64,000 nt of DNA from Rhizobium sp. 9140 (GCF_900067135.1 NZ_FJUR01000001.1:293501-357500); one strand, 5' to 3'. Shown: positions 16,486 through 26,275, counted from the first letter of the stretch. The notes: a model not told the origin generated them from the sequence alone. Made by a program: numbers and translations.

Positions 16486-17375
16486 TGGCCCTGACATATC
16501 TCGTCACTGGCAAGGAAGGACAGGTCGTCCGCTCGATCATCGAGCGGGCCGCCAACCATCCTGATATCGCCATCGTCACCTTCGGTCGCCCGGAGGTGGA
16601 TTTCAGCGCGCCGGAAACGCTCGGACCGGCCATCGCATCCATCAAGCCTGACGTCATCATCTCCGCTGCCGCCTACACGGCGGTGGATCAGGCCGAAAGC
16701 GAGGAAGATCTCGCCACCAAGGTCAATGGCGAGGCAGCGGGCGCGCTGTCGCGAGCGGCTGCCGGACTCGGTATTCCGATCGTCCACATCTCCACCGATT
16801 ACGTTTTCGACGGGACCAAGACGGGCGCCTATGTCGAAAGCGACCCGGTTGCGCCGATCGGCGCTTACGGCCGCTCGAAGCTTGCCGGCGAAGAAGCCGT
16901 GGCGGCGGCGACGGCGAACCATGCCATTCTGCGCACCGCCTGGGTTCACAGCCCCTACGGCAAGAATTTCGTCAAGACGATGCTGCGCGTGGCGGCCGAT
17001 CGCGACGAGATGAACGTGGTTGCCGATCAGGTGGGATGCCCGACCTCGGCGCTCGACATCGCCGATGCCGTTCTGATGGTCGCCGGCAACCTTCTGAAGA
17101 GCGACGACACGGCGCTGCGCGGCATATTCCACCTGACCAATGCCGGCCGCGCCAGCTGGGCGGAGTTCGCAACCGAGATCTTCCGCCTGTCGGCAGAACA
17201 GGGCGGGCCGTCTGCGAAGGTCAACCCGATCCCGTCAAGTGCCTATCCGACGCCGGCAAAACGTCCGGCCAATTCCCAGCTCGACGGCAGCAAGCTTTCC
17301 GCCACCCACGGCGTCACCCTGCAGGACTGGCGCGCAGCGACCGAAACGGTCGTCACCCGTATCCTTCAGGCATAG
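16485..17375 (+). CDS. rfbD: dTDP-4-dehydrorhamnose reductase
   Basis: 296 residues. A Rossmann-fold reductase starting [16 protein letters not shown]; the GxxGQ(V/L) motif is typical of RmlD. Further signatures are [28 protein letters not shown], and YGRSKLAGE with the Tyr-x3-Lys pair. [20 protein letters not shown] and [16 protein letters not shown] complete the family pattern. It reduces the C4 keto group with NADPH to give dTDP-L-rhamnose. The 1-base overlap with rfbB implies coupled translation, and rfbA follows after 19 bases. Confidence 0.97.
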   Translation: MALTYLVTGKEGQVVRSIIERAANHPDIAIVTFGRPEVDFSAPETLGPAIASIKPDVIISAAAYTAVDQAESEEDLATKVNGEAAGALSRAAAGLGIPIVHISTDYVFDGTKTGAYVESDPVAPIGAYGRSKLAGEEAVAAATANHAILRTAWVHSPYGKNFVKTMLRVAADRDEMNVVADQVGCPTSALDIADAVLMVAGNLLKSDDTALRGIFHLTNAGRASWAEFATEIFRLSAEQGGPSAKVNPIPSSAYPTPAKRPANSQLDGSKLSATHGVTLQDWRAATETVVTRILQA

Positions 17376-17394
17376 TTTCATTAGGAGTATTTCG

Positions 17395-18270
17395 ATGAAG
17401 GGTATTATTCTCGCAGGCGGCAGCGGTACGCGCCTGCATCCGATGACGCTGGTCACATCCAAGCAGCTGATGCCGGTCTACGACAAGCCGATGATCTATT
17501 ATCCGCTGTCCACGCTGATGCTGGCCGGGATCAAGGACATCCTGATCATCTCGACCCCGGTGGACCTGCCGAACTTCCAGCGTCTGCTGGGTGACGGCAG
17601 CGCCTGGGGCATCAACCTCACCTATGCCGAACAGCCGTCCCCCGATGGTCTGGCGCAGGCCTATATCATCGGCGCCGATTTCGTCGGCTCGGATCCCTCC
17701 TGCCTCATCCTCGGCGACAACATCTTCTACGGCCACGGGATTACCGACCTCTTCGACCGTGCGAGCACGCGCACAGAGGGCGCCACCGTGTTCGCCTATC
17801 ACGTCGCCGATCCCGAGCGTTACGGCGTGGTCGAGTTCGACAAGAGCATGAAGGCGCTCTCCATCGAGGAAAAGCCACCGGCGCCGAAGTCCAACTGGGC
17901 CGTGACCGGTCTCTACTTCTACGACGCCGCCGTCGTCGAGATCGCCGCCAATCTCAAGCCCTCGCCGCGTGGCGAACTCGAGATCACCGACGTCAACCGG
18001 GTCTACCTCGAGCGCGGCAATCTCAGCGTCGAACTCATGGGCCGCGGCTATGCCTGGCTCGATACGGGAACTCCCGATAGCCTTCTCGATGCCGGCGAGT
18101 TCGTCGCCACGCTGGAACGTCGCCAGGGCTTCAAGATCGCCTGCCCGGAAGAAATCGCCTATCTCAATGGCTTCATCGACGCCAACCAGCTGGAAGTGCT
18201 CGGCAAGAAACTCGGCAAGAGCACCTACGGCAAGTATCTCCTGTCGCGCCTGCAGGACGGCAAGATCTGA
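17395..18270 (+). CDS. rfbA: Glucose-1-phosphate thymidylyltransferase
   Basis: 291 residues from the ATG at 17395, which has TAGGAG 7 bases upstream; the frame is open further back into rfbD but that part is not coding. It starts [19 protein letters not shown], the nucleotidyltransferase signature, then [18 protein letters not shown] and [12 protein letters not shown]. The metal-binding [11 protein letters not shown] and the [17 protein letters not shown] and [18 protein letters not shown] segments are diagnostic of RmlA. It joins dTTP and glucose 1-phosphate, step 1 of dTDP-rhamnose synthesis, and is usually feedback-inhibited by the end product. Last gene of the rfb operon, followed by a clear terminator hairpin. 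Confidence 0.98.
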   Translation: MKGIILAGGSGTRLHPMTLVTSKQLMPVYDKPMIYYPLSTLMLAGIKDILIISTPVDLPNFQRLLGDGSAWGINLTYAEQPSPDGLAQAYIIGADFVGSDPSCLILGDNIFYGHGITDLFDRASTRTEGATVFAYHVADPERYGVVEFDKSMKALSIEEKPPAPKSNWAVTGLYFYDAAVVEIAANLKPSPRGELEITDVNRVYLERGNLSVELMGRGYAWLDTGTPDSLLDAGEFVATLERRQGFKIACPEEIAYLNGFIDANQLEVLGKKLGKSTYGKYLLSRLQDGKI

Positions 18271-18303
18271 AAGAAATCTCGACAATGCATCGAACGTGAA
18301 AGA

Positions 18304-18340
18304 GGCGCAGGCTGTAAAGTCTGCGCCACTTTTCATTTCT
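18304..18340 (+). terminator. Rho-independent terminator after rfbA
   Basis: GGCGCAGGCT (18304-18313), loop GTAA, AGTCTGCGCC (18318-18327) forms a 10-pair stem with one G-T pair, followed by a T-rich run (ACTTTTCATTTCT). It lies 34 bases after the rfbA stop. The opposite strand has a weaker T run, so it may also stop dps transcription. Confidence 0.8.
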
Positions 18341-18360
18341 ACGCCGTGCGGAACGATCGA

Positions 18361-18879
18361 TCAGGTGTTGGTTCCGCGCAGGATCTCGAACAGGAACCAG
18401 ACGCGCTTCTCGCCGTCGTCGATCCAGTTTTCCAGCAGGCTTGCGGTGGCGACATCGCCATGCTCATCGCAGACGTCGTGCAGTTCCCGCATGCTTTGGA
18501 CCAGGGCTCCATTATCGTCGCGCAGCTCCGCGAGCATCTCGTGCGGATGCACGAAGTCGGCATCATTGTCCTTGATCCGCTGCTGGCGGGAGATGTCGCC
18601 GATCGACTTCAGGGTCGATCCGCCGAGCTTGCGAACACGCTCCGCCAGCGGATCGGTTATGGCAAGCAATTCCGCACCGTGATCGTCGAGCAGCAGATGA
18701 TAGTCGCGGAAGTTTGCACCGGACATATGCCAGTGGAAATTCTTGGTCTTCAGGTAAAGTGCGAAGACATCGGCCAGAAGGGCCGACGCGCCTCCCGAAA
18801 TGTCCTTCACACCATCCTGAGAAAGGCCTGTCGGCGTCTTCAGGTCGGCCTTGCGGCGCGATTTTACGGACTGGTCCAT
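18361..18879 (-). CDS. dps: Dps-family DNA-protection ferritin
   Basis: 172 residues from the ATG at 18879 with AAGGA upstream; longer in-frame translation is open to 19068 but has no support. The ferritin-like core contains LADVFALYLKTKNFHWHMSG and RDYHLLLDDHGAELLAITD, giving the His, Asp and Glu of the inter-subunit ferroxidase centre of Dps proteins. LGGSTLKSIGDISRQQRI and the C-terminal ENWIDDGEKRVWFLFEIL complete the fold. The lysine/arginine-rich N-terminus (DQSVKSRRKADLK) suits DNA binding. It stores iron, removes peroxide and coats DNA under stress. A GGAAC-N16-CGTT sequence upstream on the same strand fits control by an EcfG-type sigma factor. Confidence 0.95.
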   Translation of the reverse strand: MDQSVKSRRKADLKTPTGLSQDGVKDISGGASALLADVFALYLKTKNFHWHMSGANFRDYHLLLDDHGAELLAITDPLAERVRKLGGSTLKSIGDISRQQRIKDNDADFVHPHEMLAELRDDNGALVQSMRELHDVCDEHGDVATASLLENWIDDGEKRVWFLFEILRGTNT

Positions 18880-19020
18880 GGGTTCTGTCCTTGTCTTGGA
18901 ATATCTGATGGTTTGAAGATCGTGACGTAGACAATGTCGTCGCTGGCGCCTACGGCAGGGGAAACAACGATCCACGGGCGGAAAGAGGCGTTCGCCCCTG
19001 GTTCGGCATGCCGAAACAGC

Positions 19021-19045
19021 AACGGATGACACAAGGGGAAGTTCC
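19021..19045 (-). promoter_or_regulatory. Candidate EcfG-type (general stress sigma factor) promoter for dps
   Basis: On the minus strand the bases read GGAAC (19045-19041), 16 bases, CGTT (19024-19021), which is the alphaproteobacterial EcfG consensus GGAAC-N16/17-CGTT. It is oriented toward dps and would give a leader of roughly 135 bases. dps is a common member of EcfG regulons. No wet evidence is available here. Confidence 0.6.
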
Positions 19046-19172
19046 GCCCAGCGCACCGAAGGATGCATCGGATCGGGGAAACCTCAGGTTACAATCCCTT
19101 AAGCCTGCTCCTTTACGGCACATTCGCGTCTTTGCGCTACACATGGGTAGAACGAAGAGTGGACCCAGAACC

Positions 19173-20906
19173 ATGCCGCTAGCCCTGCGTAATTCCCAAT
19201 CGAGCACCTATGCACGCGGCAACCTCGAAGACAGGTTGATGCAGGCGCATCAGCGCATAGAGACGGCGTTTCTGGATGGCGGAGCGTCCCTCGTAGCTGC
19301 GATGGAACTCGTGACCGGGCTCGTCGGCACGCTCGATCGCGTCACCGGGGCTCTGGACGGCGAGACGACGACGGCGGCGATTGCAGGTCTGCACCGGACG
19401 GTCGCAGAGCTCGCCCGCCTGCCGGACATCATGGCAGAACGGCAATTGTCCTTCGACGAGATCGCCGATCTCTGCGCCGCATCGCGCCGCCATGTCGATG
19501 ACATGCATGAGACCTTTCGCTACCTCAAGGTCTTCGCCATCACCGTCAAGATTACCGGCGCCGGCCTCGACGAATTTGCCGATTTCGCCGATGAAATCCG
19601 TGACCGCATCCATTCGGGCGCGAGCGAGATCGAGCGTTTCGCAACCGAGCTCAAATCCATGCAGGGCGAACTGTCCACCGCGCGCAGCTTTTCCTCCTCC
19701 GTTCTCGGCGATTTTCGCGTCGCTATCCCCGAGATCGCCGCCAACCTCACCGGCAATGCGACCCGGCTGATCGCCCAGCACGCGGCCATGGCCAAGCGCG
19801 CCGGCGAGGTCAGGGCTGTCGCTGCCAACGTCCAGACGAAAATCGCCGCGGCGTTGTCTGCCCTTCAGATCGGCGATATCACGCGGCAGCGGATCGAGCA
19901 TGTCCAAGCGAGCTTTACCCATCTCGACGCCTTCCTCGAAGGCGATGGCCGGCACCTTGGCAGTGCCGAGCGAGACGGCATCGCCGCCTGCGTGCTGCAT
20001 CTGGCCCACGCCCAGCTGGAAGAGACGCTGCTGGATTTTCGGAAGAAATGCGCCAGCGTCTTCACGACGATCTCAAGCTTCACCGCGGATGCCTCCCGCA
20101 TTCTCGACCTCAGGTCCGAGCTTGCGGGCTTTCGCGACGCGCCGGACGAGGACATTCTGAAGGTCATCGCGCGCGACATCCGCCACGCCTGCGACCTCGC
20201 CGCCCGTGTCGAGGGTCGCAACCGCGATGCGACGGCTCTCGTCGCTTCTGTCGTCGATGCCGTGCAGACGCTGATCACGGCGATCGAGATGATCCGATCG
20301 ATCAAGGTCGATATCCACTACATGGCGCTGAACTCCAACCTGCGATGCTCGCGACTGGGCGATGCCGGGCGCTCGGTCAACGTCGTCAGTGGCGAGCTGC
20401 GCACGTTTGCCGGCCGGCTGGAAGAGCCCGCCGACAATGTCGTCGCCGGCATGCGGCGCATCGAAACCTCCGCCGCCTCGCTCTCGTCCGGCAGCGGCTC
20501 GGAGATCGCAAATATCGCAATGCCGCTCGACATAGCCCTCCGGTCGATCTCGGCGGTCTCGACGCAGATGGACGAAAATCTAGACGCCTTCAACGAACAG
20601 GGCGATGCCGTCTTTGGAAAGATCGCTTCGGCCATCGGCGCGCTCGACTTCGAAAGCAGCCTCGGCACCGTTCTGGAAGCCTGCGTCGAGATGGCCGGCC
20701 GTTTTGCCGAAGATCTGGGTGCGCCCATGCCGTCAGCGGCAGCGGCTAGCCTGTCGCAGACCATCTACCGAACCTACACGATGGCGCAGGAGCGCGACAT
20801 TCACCTGTCGATCTTCCCGACGGACGCGTTGGACACGGCACCTGCGGCTGCCACGCCCGTTACCGCGATGAGCGATGACGATCTCTTCGAGGACGCGTTG
20901 TTCTAG
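19173..20906 (+). CDS. Soluble MCP-like/CheZ-like helical chemotaxis protein
   Basis: 577 residues from the ATG at 19173; ATGs at 19143 and 19008 are possible. It is almost entirely helical with no membrane segment. Residues 231-244 read LQIGDITRQRIEHV, in which Asp235 and Gln239 make the DxxxQ motif that CheZ uses to dephosphorylate CheY-P (E. coli QDLTGQVI). Residues 376-416 (SIKVDIHYMALNSNLRCSRL) resemble the signalling hairpin of chemoreceptors in altered form. The last residues, DDDLFEDALF, resemble the acidic CheY-binding tail of CheZ. It is convergent with a ParA-like gene and next to a che operon. I infer a chemotaxis adaptor or CheY-P phosphatase; annotation pipelines would probably say chemotaxis protein or hypothetical. 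Confidence 0.6.
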   Translation: MPLALRNSQSSTYARGNLEDRLMQAHQRIETAFLDGGASLVAAMELVTGLVGTLDRVTGALDGETTTAAIAGLHRTVAELARLPDIMAERQLSFDEIADLCAASRRHVDDMHETFRYLKVFAITVKITGAGLDEFADFADEIRDRIHSGASEIERFATELKSMQGELSTARSFSSSVLGDFRVAIPEIAANLTGNATRLIAQHAAMAKRAGEVRAVAANVQTKIAAALSALQIGDITRQRIEHVQASFTHLDAFLEGDGRHLGSAERDGIAACVLHLAHAQLEETLLDFRKKCASVFTTISSFTADASRILDLRSELAGFRDAPDEDILKVIARDIRHACDLAARVEGRNRDATALVASVVDAVQTLITAIEMIRSIKVDIHYMALNSNLRCSRLGDAGRSVNVVSGELRTFAGRLEEPADNVVAGMRRIETSAASLSSGSGSEIANIAMPLDIALRSISAVSTQMDENLDAFNEQGDAVFGKIASAIGALDFESSLGTVLEACVEMAGRFAEDLGAPMPSAAAASLSQTIYRTYTMAQERDIHLSIFPTDALDTAPAAATPVTAMSDDDLFEDALF

Positions 20907-20918
20907 TCTTGACCCCCG

Positions 20919-21626
20919 TCAGGCTGCGTCGGCCTTGAGGGAAAGGCCGGACTCACCGGCCCTCGCCCGGCCCTTCACCAGCGCCTGCACCTCGTCGGCA
21001 TAGCGTTCCGCATTGAGGATTGCCTTGTCGAGGTTGCTGACGCGGTCGCGGTTCATGAGATGCAGGAAAGTCTTGTACTCGAACATGTCGCGGAACGCGG
21101 CGCGCTCGATGATCGGGGTCGAGAGCATATGCACGGAGCGCTCCTGCAGCAGCATCTTGACCGCGAGAAGGCCGCGCGTGGTGATCATGGAGTTGACCCG
21201 CGAGAGAACCACCGAATGGGGAATGCGGATACCGGCCTTGCGATCGAGATAGGACAGCAGTTCCAGAACCTGAGCTCCGCCCTGCGCATCCATCGAACTG
21301 CCCTGAATGGGGATCAGCACGTGATCGGACAGGCCGAGCGCAGTTGCCAGCAAGGGCGACTGGGCGCCGGGCAGATCGATGATGACGTAGTCGGCGGAGC
21401 AATATTCCTCGACCGTGCGCGGCAAGGCCGAGAGCGAGACGAAGGTGGCGACCGTCAGGTTGGCGACGGGCTCGGCGGCCTCGAACCAGCGTGAAATCCA
21501 GCGTTGCGGATCGGTATCGATGATCGCGACGCGATGTCCGCGCCGCACGAGTTCCGTTGCCAGCAGCAGGACGGCCGTGGTCTTGCCGGCGCCGCCCTTG
21601 GTATTGGCGAAAGTGATGATAGCCAT
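20919..21626 (-). CDS. ParA/MinD-family partitioning ATPase
   Basis: 235 residues from the ATG at 21626; longer in-frame translation upstream has no support. The deviant Walker A is ANTKGGAGKTTA with the signature lysine, followed by RVAIIDTDPQRWISRW (A' motif) and DYVIIDLPGAQSPLL (Walker B). There is no N-terminal helix-turn-helix, so it is a short ParA of the VirC1/ParC/PpfA size class and not a plasmid RepA. No parB gene is beside it. It lies 211 bases after the end of the cheB gene and ends 12 bases from the CheZ-like gene. ParA proteins in this position (PpfA of Rhodobacter, ParC of Vibrio) segregate chemoreceptor clusters at division. That function is inferred from context; generic cargo positioning is the alternative. 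Confidence 0.8.
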   Translation of the reverse strand: MAIITFANTKGGAGKTTAVLLLATELVRRGHRVAIIDTDPQRWISRWFEAAEPVANLTVATFVSLSALPRTVEEYCSADYVIIDLPGAQSPLLATALGLSDHVLIPIQGSSMDAQGGAQVLELLSYLDRKAGIRIPHSVVLSRVNSMITTRGLLAVKMLLQERSVHMLSTPIIERAAFRDMFEYKTFLHLMNRDRVSNLDKAILNAERYADEVQALVKGRARAGESGLSLKADAA

Positions 21627-21837
21627 TGCAAACCCCGTTTCCGTCACAGAGCTTGTCATCGCCCGTCCCGACCGCCGCTCACATGGCGTCGGAGACAAGT
21701 TTTGCGGCGTCGTGGTTAAGGCCGGGTTAAAACAGCCACAGCAATTCCCGCAAAAGTGCGCAGCGGTTTTGCGTCCGGAATTGCGTTGAAACAATGAGAT
21801 GGAGGGTTTTCGCGATTCGGAGAAAAGCGGAAACGCT

Positions 21838-22929
21838 CTACCGGCGCCTGTCCTCGGAGAGAATTTCCATAGCAATCTGGCCGAGCGGCACGATCCGATC
21901 GACACCGCCACGGGCGATCGCTTCCTTCGGCATGCCAAAGACGACGGACGTCGCTTCGTCCTGGGCGATCGTGAAGGCGCCAGCCTGATGCATTTCCAGC
22001 ATGCCGCGCGCACCGTCGTCGCCCATTCCTGTCATGATCGCCGCCATGGCATTGCTGCCGGCCGCCCGCGCCGCCGAGCGGAACAGAACGTCCACTGACG
22101 GGCGATGGCGCGAGACGAGCGGCCCGGCCCGGACCGAGACGTGATAGCGCGCACCCTGCCGCTCCAGCATCATGTGACGGTCGCCGGGTGCAATCAGCAC
22201 ATGGCCGCGCAGCACCGGATCGCCATCCTCGGCCTCCTTCACCTCGACGTCGCAAAGCCCGTTCAGGCGCTTGGCAAAGGCGGCCGTAAATTTCTCCGGC
22301 ATGTGCTGGACGATGACGATGCCGGGCGCATTCGACGGCAGCCGTTCGAGCAGTTCACGCAGCGCTTCCGTGCCGCCGGTGGAGGCGCCGATACAGACGA
22401 CCATCTCCGTGGTGCGCGCCATGGCCTTGCCGGAAGGCGGCGGCAGCATGGCATCGGCCGTCAGTTTCTCGCTGGGTCCGCCTGCAGATGCCGACGTGCC
22501 ACGTCCGGCCTTCTGCCGGACGCGTGCCTGGGCCGCACTCTTGACCACATCGCAGATCCGGGCCGCCTGTTCGGCGAGATAGTCCGCCGCGCCGATCTTC
22601 GGCTTCAGGATGACATCGACGGCCCCAGCTTCCAGCGCCTGCATCAGCGTTTCCGTACCCGTCTCCGTCAGCGATGAACACATGACGACGGGAATGGGCC
22701 GTTGCGACATCAGCTTGCGCAGGAAGGTGATGCCGTCCATGCGCGGCATCTCCACATCCAGCGTGATGACGTCGGGAATTTCCTCCTGGATGCGCTTGGC
22801 GGCCATGAACGGATCCGACGCAGCACCGATAACGGTAATGGCAGGGTCGGATTCCAGAACGGCCGTCAGCGTCTGCCGGACGCTCGCGGAATCATCGACG
22901 ATCAGGACGCGGATCTGTTTGCCGGGCAC
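21838..22929 (-). CDS. cheB: Chemotaxis protein-glutamate methylesterase CheB
   Basis: 363 residues; GTG start at 22929 with AAGGA 7 bases upstream, inside the end of cheR. The receiver domain (1-120) has [14 protein letters not shown] and the phospho-acceptor in [11 protein letters not shown]. After a linker of about 50 residues the methylesterase domain shows the catalytic Ser in [14 protein letters not shown], the His in IVQHMPEKF and the Asp in [11 protein letters not shown]. It demethylates and deamidates chemoreceptor glutamates/glutamines when phosphorylated by CheA, and gives adaptation with CheR. Last gene of the eight-gene chemosensory operon. Confidence 0.96.
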   Translation of the reverse strand: MPGKQIRVLIVDDSASVRQTLTAVLESDPAITVIGAASDPFMAAKRIQEEIPDVITLDVEMPRMDGITFLRKLMSQRPIPVVMCSSLTETGTETLMQALEAGAVDVILKPKIGAADYLAEQAARICDVVKSAAQARVRQKAGRGTSASAGGPSEKLTADAMLPPPSGKAMARTTEMVVCIGASTGGTEALRELLERLPSNAPGIVIVQHMPEKFTAAFAKRLNGLCDVEVKEAEDGDPVLRGHVLIAPGDRHMMLERQGARYHVSVRAGPLVSRHRPSVDVLFRSAARAAGSNAMAAIMTGMGDDGARGMLEMHQAGAFTIAQDEATSVVFGMPKEAIARGGVDRIVPLGQIAMEILSEDRRR

Positions 22930-22932
22930 AGG

Positions 22933-23811
22933 CTATTCCTTCACGAAGACAGTATTGGCAAGCTGGCGGACCGGCAGGTTCATGCCGGTGATCGACTCGG
23001 AGTGGCCGATCAGCAGATGCCCGCCGGGAAGCAGGTGATCGACCAGACGGTTCAGCACATGCGTCTGGGTCTTCTTATCGAAGTAGATCAGCACATTGCG
23101 GCAGAAGATCACATGCATCGGATCGCCGACGCGATAGACGTCGTCCATGAAGTTCAGCCGCATGCAGCCGACGCGGGAGCGGAGCTGAGGCACGATCCGC
23201 ACCTCGCCGCGCGCCGGATCCCGAGCGCTCATGACGAAGCGGCGGCGCAGATCGGCCGGAACCGGCCGGATCATCTCCTGTGTATAGATGCCTTTGGTCG
23301 CAACCTCGAGAACCTGGGTCGAGAGATCGGTGGCCAGGATCGAATAATCGGGACCGTTGCAGGTCTGCCGGTAGTCCTCCAGCACCATCGCCATCGTGTA
23401 GGGTTCCGCACCCGTGGAACAGGCCGCACTCCAGGTGCGGACGCGCCGCACGCCCTGTTCCTTCAATCCCGGCAGGATCGTCTGGCGCAGGACGTCGAAA
23501 TGGTTCGGCTCGCGGAAGAAATCCGTCTTGTTGGTGGTGACGGCGTCGATCAGGTGGATCGCCTCGCGCTCGATCCCATGGCCGTCGAACAGAAAATCGC
23601 AATAGGCGTCGAGTGTTTCGATGCCGGTGGCGCGCAGCCGCCGCCGCAACCGGCCTTCGAGCATGGTGGCCTTGCTCTGCGGCATCTTGATGCCGCTATA
23701 GTCGTAGATATAGGCGCCGAGCCGCTTGAAGTTGCGCGCACTCAGCCGTCCCCCTTCCGTAGAGGAAGCGCCATGACGGGGAGCGTCTTGATAGGAAGCG
23801 GCCTGTGTCAC
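22933..23811 (-). CDS. cheR: Chemotaxis methyltransferase CheR
   Basis: 292 residues from the GTG at 23811, which has AGGAG 10 bases upstream; the frame is open upstream but that overlaps cheW. The N-terminal helical domain has YDYSGIKMPQSKATMLEGRL. The SAM-binding domain has TNKTDFFREPNHF, TWSAACSTGAEPYTMAM (glycine motif), ILATDLS, and the MHVIFCRNVLIYFD segment before GGHLLIGHSES. It methylates receptor glutamates for adaptation. There is no C-terminal TPR or pentapeptide-binding extension, and the receptor in the operon lacks an NWETF-like tail, so CheR must reach it directly. cheB starts 4 bases downstream. Confidence 0.96.
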   Translation of the reverse strand: MTQAASYQDAPRHGASSTEGGRLSARNFKRLGAYIYDYSGIKMPQSKATMLEGRLRRRLRATGIETLDAYCDFLFDGHGIEREAIHLIDAVTTNKTDFFREPNHFDVLRQTILPGLKEQGVRRVRTWSAACSTGAEPYTMAMVLEDYRQTCNGPDYSILATDLSTQVLEVATKGIYTQEMIRPVPADLRRRFVMSARDPARGEVRIVPQLRSRVGCMRLNFMDDVYRVGDPMHVIFCRNVLIYFDKKTQTHVLNRLVDHLLPGGHLLIGHSESITGMNLPVRQLANTVFVKE

Positions 23812-23848
23812 GGAAAAGATGCTCCTGGGATAGCTGGCCTTGCCGCGT

Positions 23849-24343
23849 TCATGCGACGCTCCGCTCCGGCAGGCCGGTCGCGGCAAGCGCCGGTCCGCTG
23901 TCCGAAAACAACCGGGCAAGATCGATGATGACGACGAAGCCGGTTTCGCGGCGGACCACGCCGCGGATGTAGTCCGAGCGCCAGCGCACGCCGATGTCGG
24001 GGGCCTGCTCGATGCTGTCGCGCCGGAAGGGCGTCACCTCGAACACCTTGTCGGCGACCAGCCCCAGCGCGAGGTCCTTCTCGCCCAGGGGAATGTCCAG
24101 CACCAGAATGCGGGTGTGGGGCGTGCGCACGGTGGGCGTCATGCCCAGCCGCAGGCGCAGGTCGATGATCGGCACGCCTTGGCCGCGCACGTCGCGCAGG
24201 CCCATCAGGTAGTCTGGCCCGTGCGGGATCTTGAACGGGTCCTCGTGGTCCAGGATCTCCCGGACCACGGTAACGGGGACGGCAAACAGCTCTTCCCCGA
24301 GGCTGAAGGTGACGAACTGGGACTCCGCCGGCATATGGTCCAT
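23849..24343 (-). CDS. cheW: CheW coupling protein (first of two)
   Basis: 164 residues from the ATG at 24343, placed one base after the receptor stop codon. A single CheW domain: FVTFSLGEELFAVPVTVVRE, the MGLRDVRGQGVPIIDLRLRLG core and RILVLDIPLGEKDLALGLVADKV. The WRSDYIRGVVRR and FVVIIDLARLF segments complete the two-barrel fold. It links receptors to CheA in the array. Compared with the other CheW at 26276 it is clearly paralogous but divergent, so the two may serve different positions in the array. Confidence 0.93.
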   Translation of the reverse strand: MDHMPAESQFVTFSLGEELFAVPVTVVREILDHEDPFKIPHGPDYLMGLRDVRGQGVPIIDLRLRLGMTPTVRTPHTRILVLDIPLGEKDLALGLVADKVFEVTPFRRDSIEQAPDIGVRWRSDYIRGVVRRETGFVVIIDLARLFSDSGPALAATGLPERSVA

Positions 24344-24344
24344 A

Positions 24345-26192
24345 TCAGGCGCTCTGCTTGAAGTCGGCGTCGTCAGCGTCCGGGCCGCCCATCGACATAT
24401 CCAGCGCAAAACCCTTCACGCGGGCCTGCTGGGCCGAAACGCTCTGGCGGGGGGCGGCGGCGGCCGGCTTACGCGGGGCGGCTGACGGGCGTGCCGGTGT
24501 TGCATGATGGGCCGCATGATGCGCAGCCCGCTGGGGAGCGGCGGCAACCGGGGCCGGCTGATGCTTGTGGCCGACGTTGTCCACCCGGAAGAAGGCGATG
24601 GAGGCCTGAAGCTCCTCGGCCTGGGCGGCCAGTTCCTCTGATGTCGCCGACATCTGCTCGGAGGCGCCGGCATTCTGCTGCGTCACCTTGTCGAGTTGCT
24701 GGATCGCCTCGTTGATCTGCGACGCCCCGATGTCCTGCTCGCGGCAGGCAGCGGAGATCTCGGCGATCAGTTCGGCCGTCTTGCGGATGTCGGGCACGAG
24801 GCGTCCGAGCATGTCGCCGGCTTCGGTCGCCACCTGCACCGTTTCGCCGGAGAGGCCGCTGATTTCGGCGGCGGCCGCCTGGCTGCGTTCGGCGAGCTTG
24901 CGCACTTCGGAGGCAACGACGGCAAAGCCCTTGCCATGTTCGCCGGCACGGGCCGCTTCCACGGCGGCGTTCAGCGCCAGCAGATCGGTCTGGCGGGCGA
25001 TTTCCTGAACGATGGAAATCTTCTCGGCGATCGTGCGCATGGCGACGACGGCGCGGGCGACGGCGGCACCGCTGGCTTCGGCATCCTTGGACGACTGGCG
25101 GGCGATCTTCTCGGTCTGGGCGGCATTGTCGGCGTTCTGCTTGATGTTGGCCGCCATCTCTTCCATCGAGGCGGAGGCTTCCTCGGCGGACGAGGCCTGC
25201 TCGGTCGCGCCCTGGCTCAGCTGTTCGGAGCTCGAGGACAGTTCCTGGCTGCCCGAGGAGACGTTGTCGGAGGCCGACAGCGCATCGCCGACGACGCCGC
25301 GAAGGCGTTCGACCATCAGCTGCAGGGAAATGCCCAGAATATCCTTGTCGGAGAGGGGTTTCGGCGTGTTCGTCAGGTCGCCATTGGCGATCTGATCGGC
25401 AGACTTTGCCGTGTTGCGCAGATTGCCGGTCATAACAGTGACGGCATCGACCACATCGCGGATTTCGTCATTGGTCTTCACGGAAACCGTCTGGTCGAGG
25501 TCGCCGATGGCAACGGCTTCGGCCATGATGCGGATCTTCTTCAGGCCGCTATTGATGCCCATCGCAATGATGGAAGCAACGGCCGTGGAGATCAGGAGCA
25601 TGGCAACGAGGCTGCCGAGCAACACGTTGCGGGAGAATTCATACTGCGCGTTGGTCGCTTGGTCGGTCGTGGTCAGGTCGGCGGCAATCTGGTCGTTGAG
25701 GCCCGAGAGGGACGCCAGCAACTGCTTGGTGACCTGTGCGCCGTCGCCCATGGAAATCTCGCCTGCGCGGCGATTGCTATCGGGCGTGTTCTCTTGGGCG
25801 AGCTGCAGAACCCCGTCCTGCATCTTGATCCAGGCCGGATAGGTCGCCTGGAAATCGGCGACCTTCTGCCGGATGAGCGGATTGGTCTCGCGGTCGAAAT
25901 TCTTGACGATCCGGACGATCGTTTCACGCTGTCCGGCGACGGCCGATACGTAGCCTTCGATCAGCGCCGCATCGGTGTTGATGATGGCGTTCTTCTCCTG
26001 CTGGATGGATGTCAGCACGGCATCCGAAAGATCGCTGGAATCCCGGAGGTTTGCCGCAGGTCCCTGGATGATGTCGGTGATCGAACTGTTCAGCGAGGAC
26101 AGGTTGACGATGGCAAGCACCGCCATGCCGCATGAGAGGAGAATGAGGAAGCCGAACGCGCCGGCGAGTTTCAGTTTGATCGTCATCCGCAT
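24345..26192 (-). CDS. Methyl-accepting chemotaxis protein
   Basis: 615 residues from the ATG at 26192 ([11 protein letters not shown]). Membrane helix 1 is at about 8-30 ([22 protein letters not shown]) and helix 2 at about 190-213 ([20 protein letters not shown]). Between them lies a helical-bundle sensor (4HB type) of about 155 residues. A HAMP domain follows, then a long methylation/signalling coiled coil with the conserved tip [20 protein letters not shown] and [18 protein letters not shown]. The C-terminus is a flexible Ala/Pro/His-rich tail ending ADFKQSA, with no CheR-binding pentapeptide. The ligand is unknown. It is in the middle of the operon, 83 bases after cheW2, where a separate promoter is possible. 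Confidence 0.95.
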   Translation of the reverse strand: MRMTIKLKLAGAFGFLILLSCGMAVLAIVNLSSLNSSITDIIQGPAANLRDSSDLSDAVLTSIQQEKNAIINTDAALIEGYVSAVAGQRETIVRIVKNFDRETNPLIRQKVADFQATYPAWIKMQDGVLQLAQENTPDSNRRAGEISMGDGAQVTKQLLASLSGLNDQIAADLTTTDQATNAQYEFSRNVLLGSLVAMLLISTAVASIIAMGINSGLKKIRIMAEAVAIGDLDQTVSVKTNDEIRDVVDAVTVMTGNLRNTAKSADQIANGDLTNTPKPLSDKDILGISLQLMVERLRGVVGDALSASDNVSSGSQELSSSSEQLSQGATEQASSAEEASASMEEMAANIKQNADNAAQTEKIARQSSKDAEASGAAVARAVVAMRTIAEKISIVQEIARQTDLLALNAAVEAARAGEHGKGFAVVASEVRKLAERSQAAAAEISGLSGETVQVATEAGDMLGRLVPDIRKTAELIAEISAACREQDIGASQINEAIQQLDKVTQQNAGASEQMSATSEELAAQAEELQASIAFFRVDNVGHKHQPAPVAAAPQRAAHHAAHHATPARPSAAPRKPAAAAPRQSVSAQQARVKGFALDMSMGGPDADDADFKQSA

Positions 26193-26275
26193 CGGGATTT
26201 CGCTTTCGTGGAGAGGGTGAAGGGTGACCGAGATATGGGAGTCGGTAGAATGTCGGAATCTGTGTAACCGGAGCC

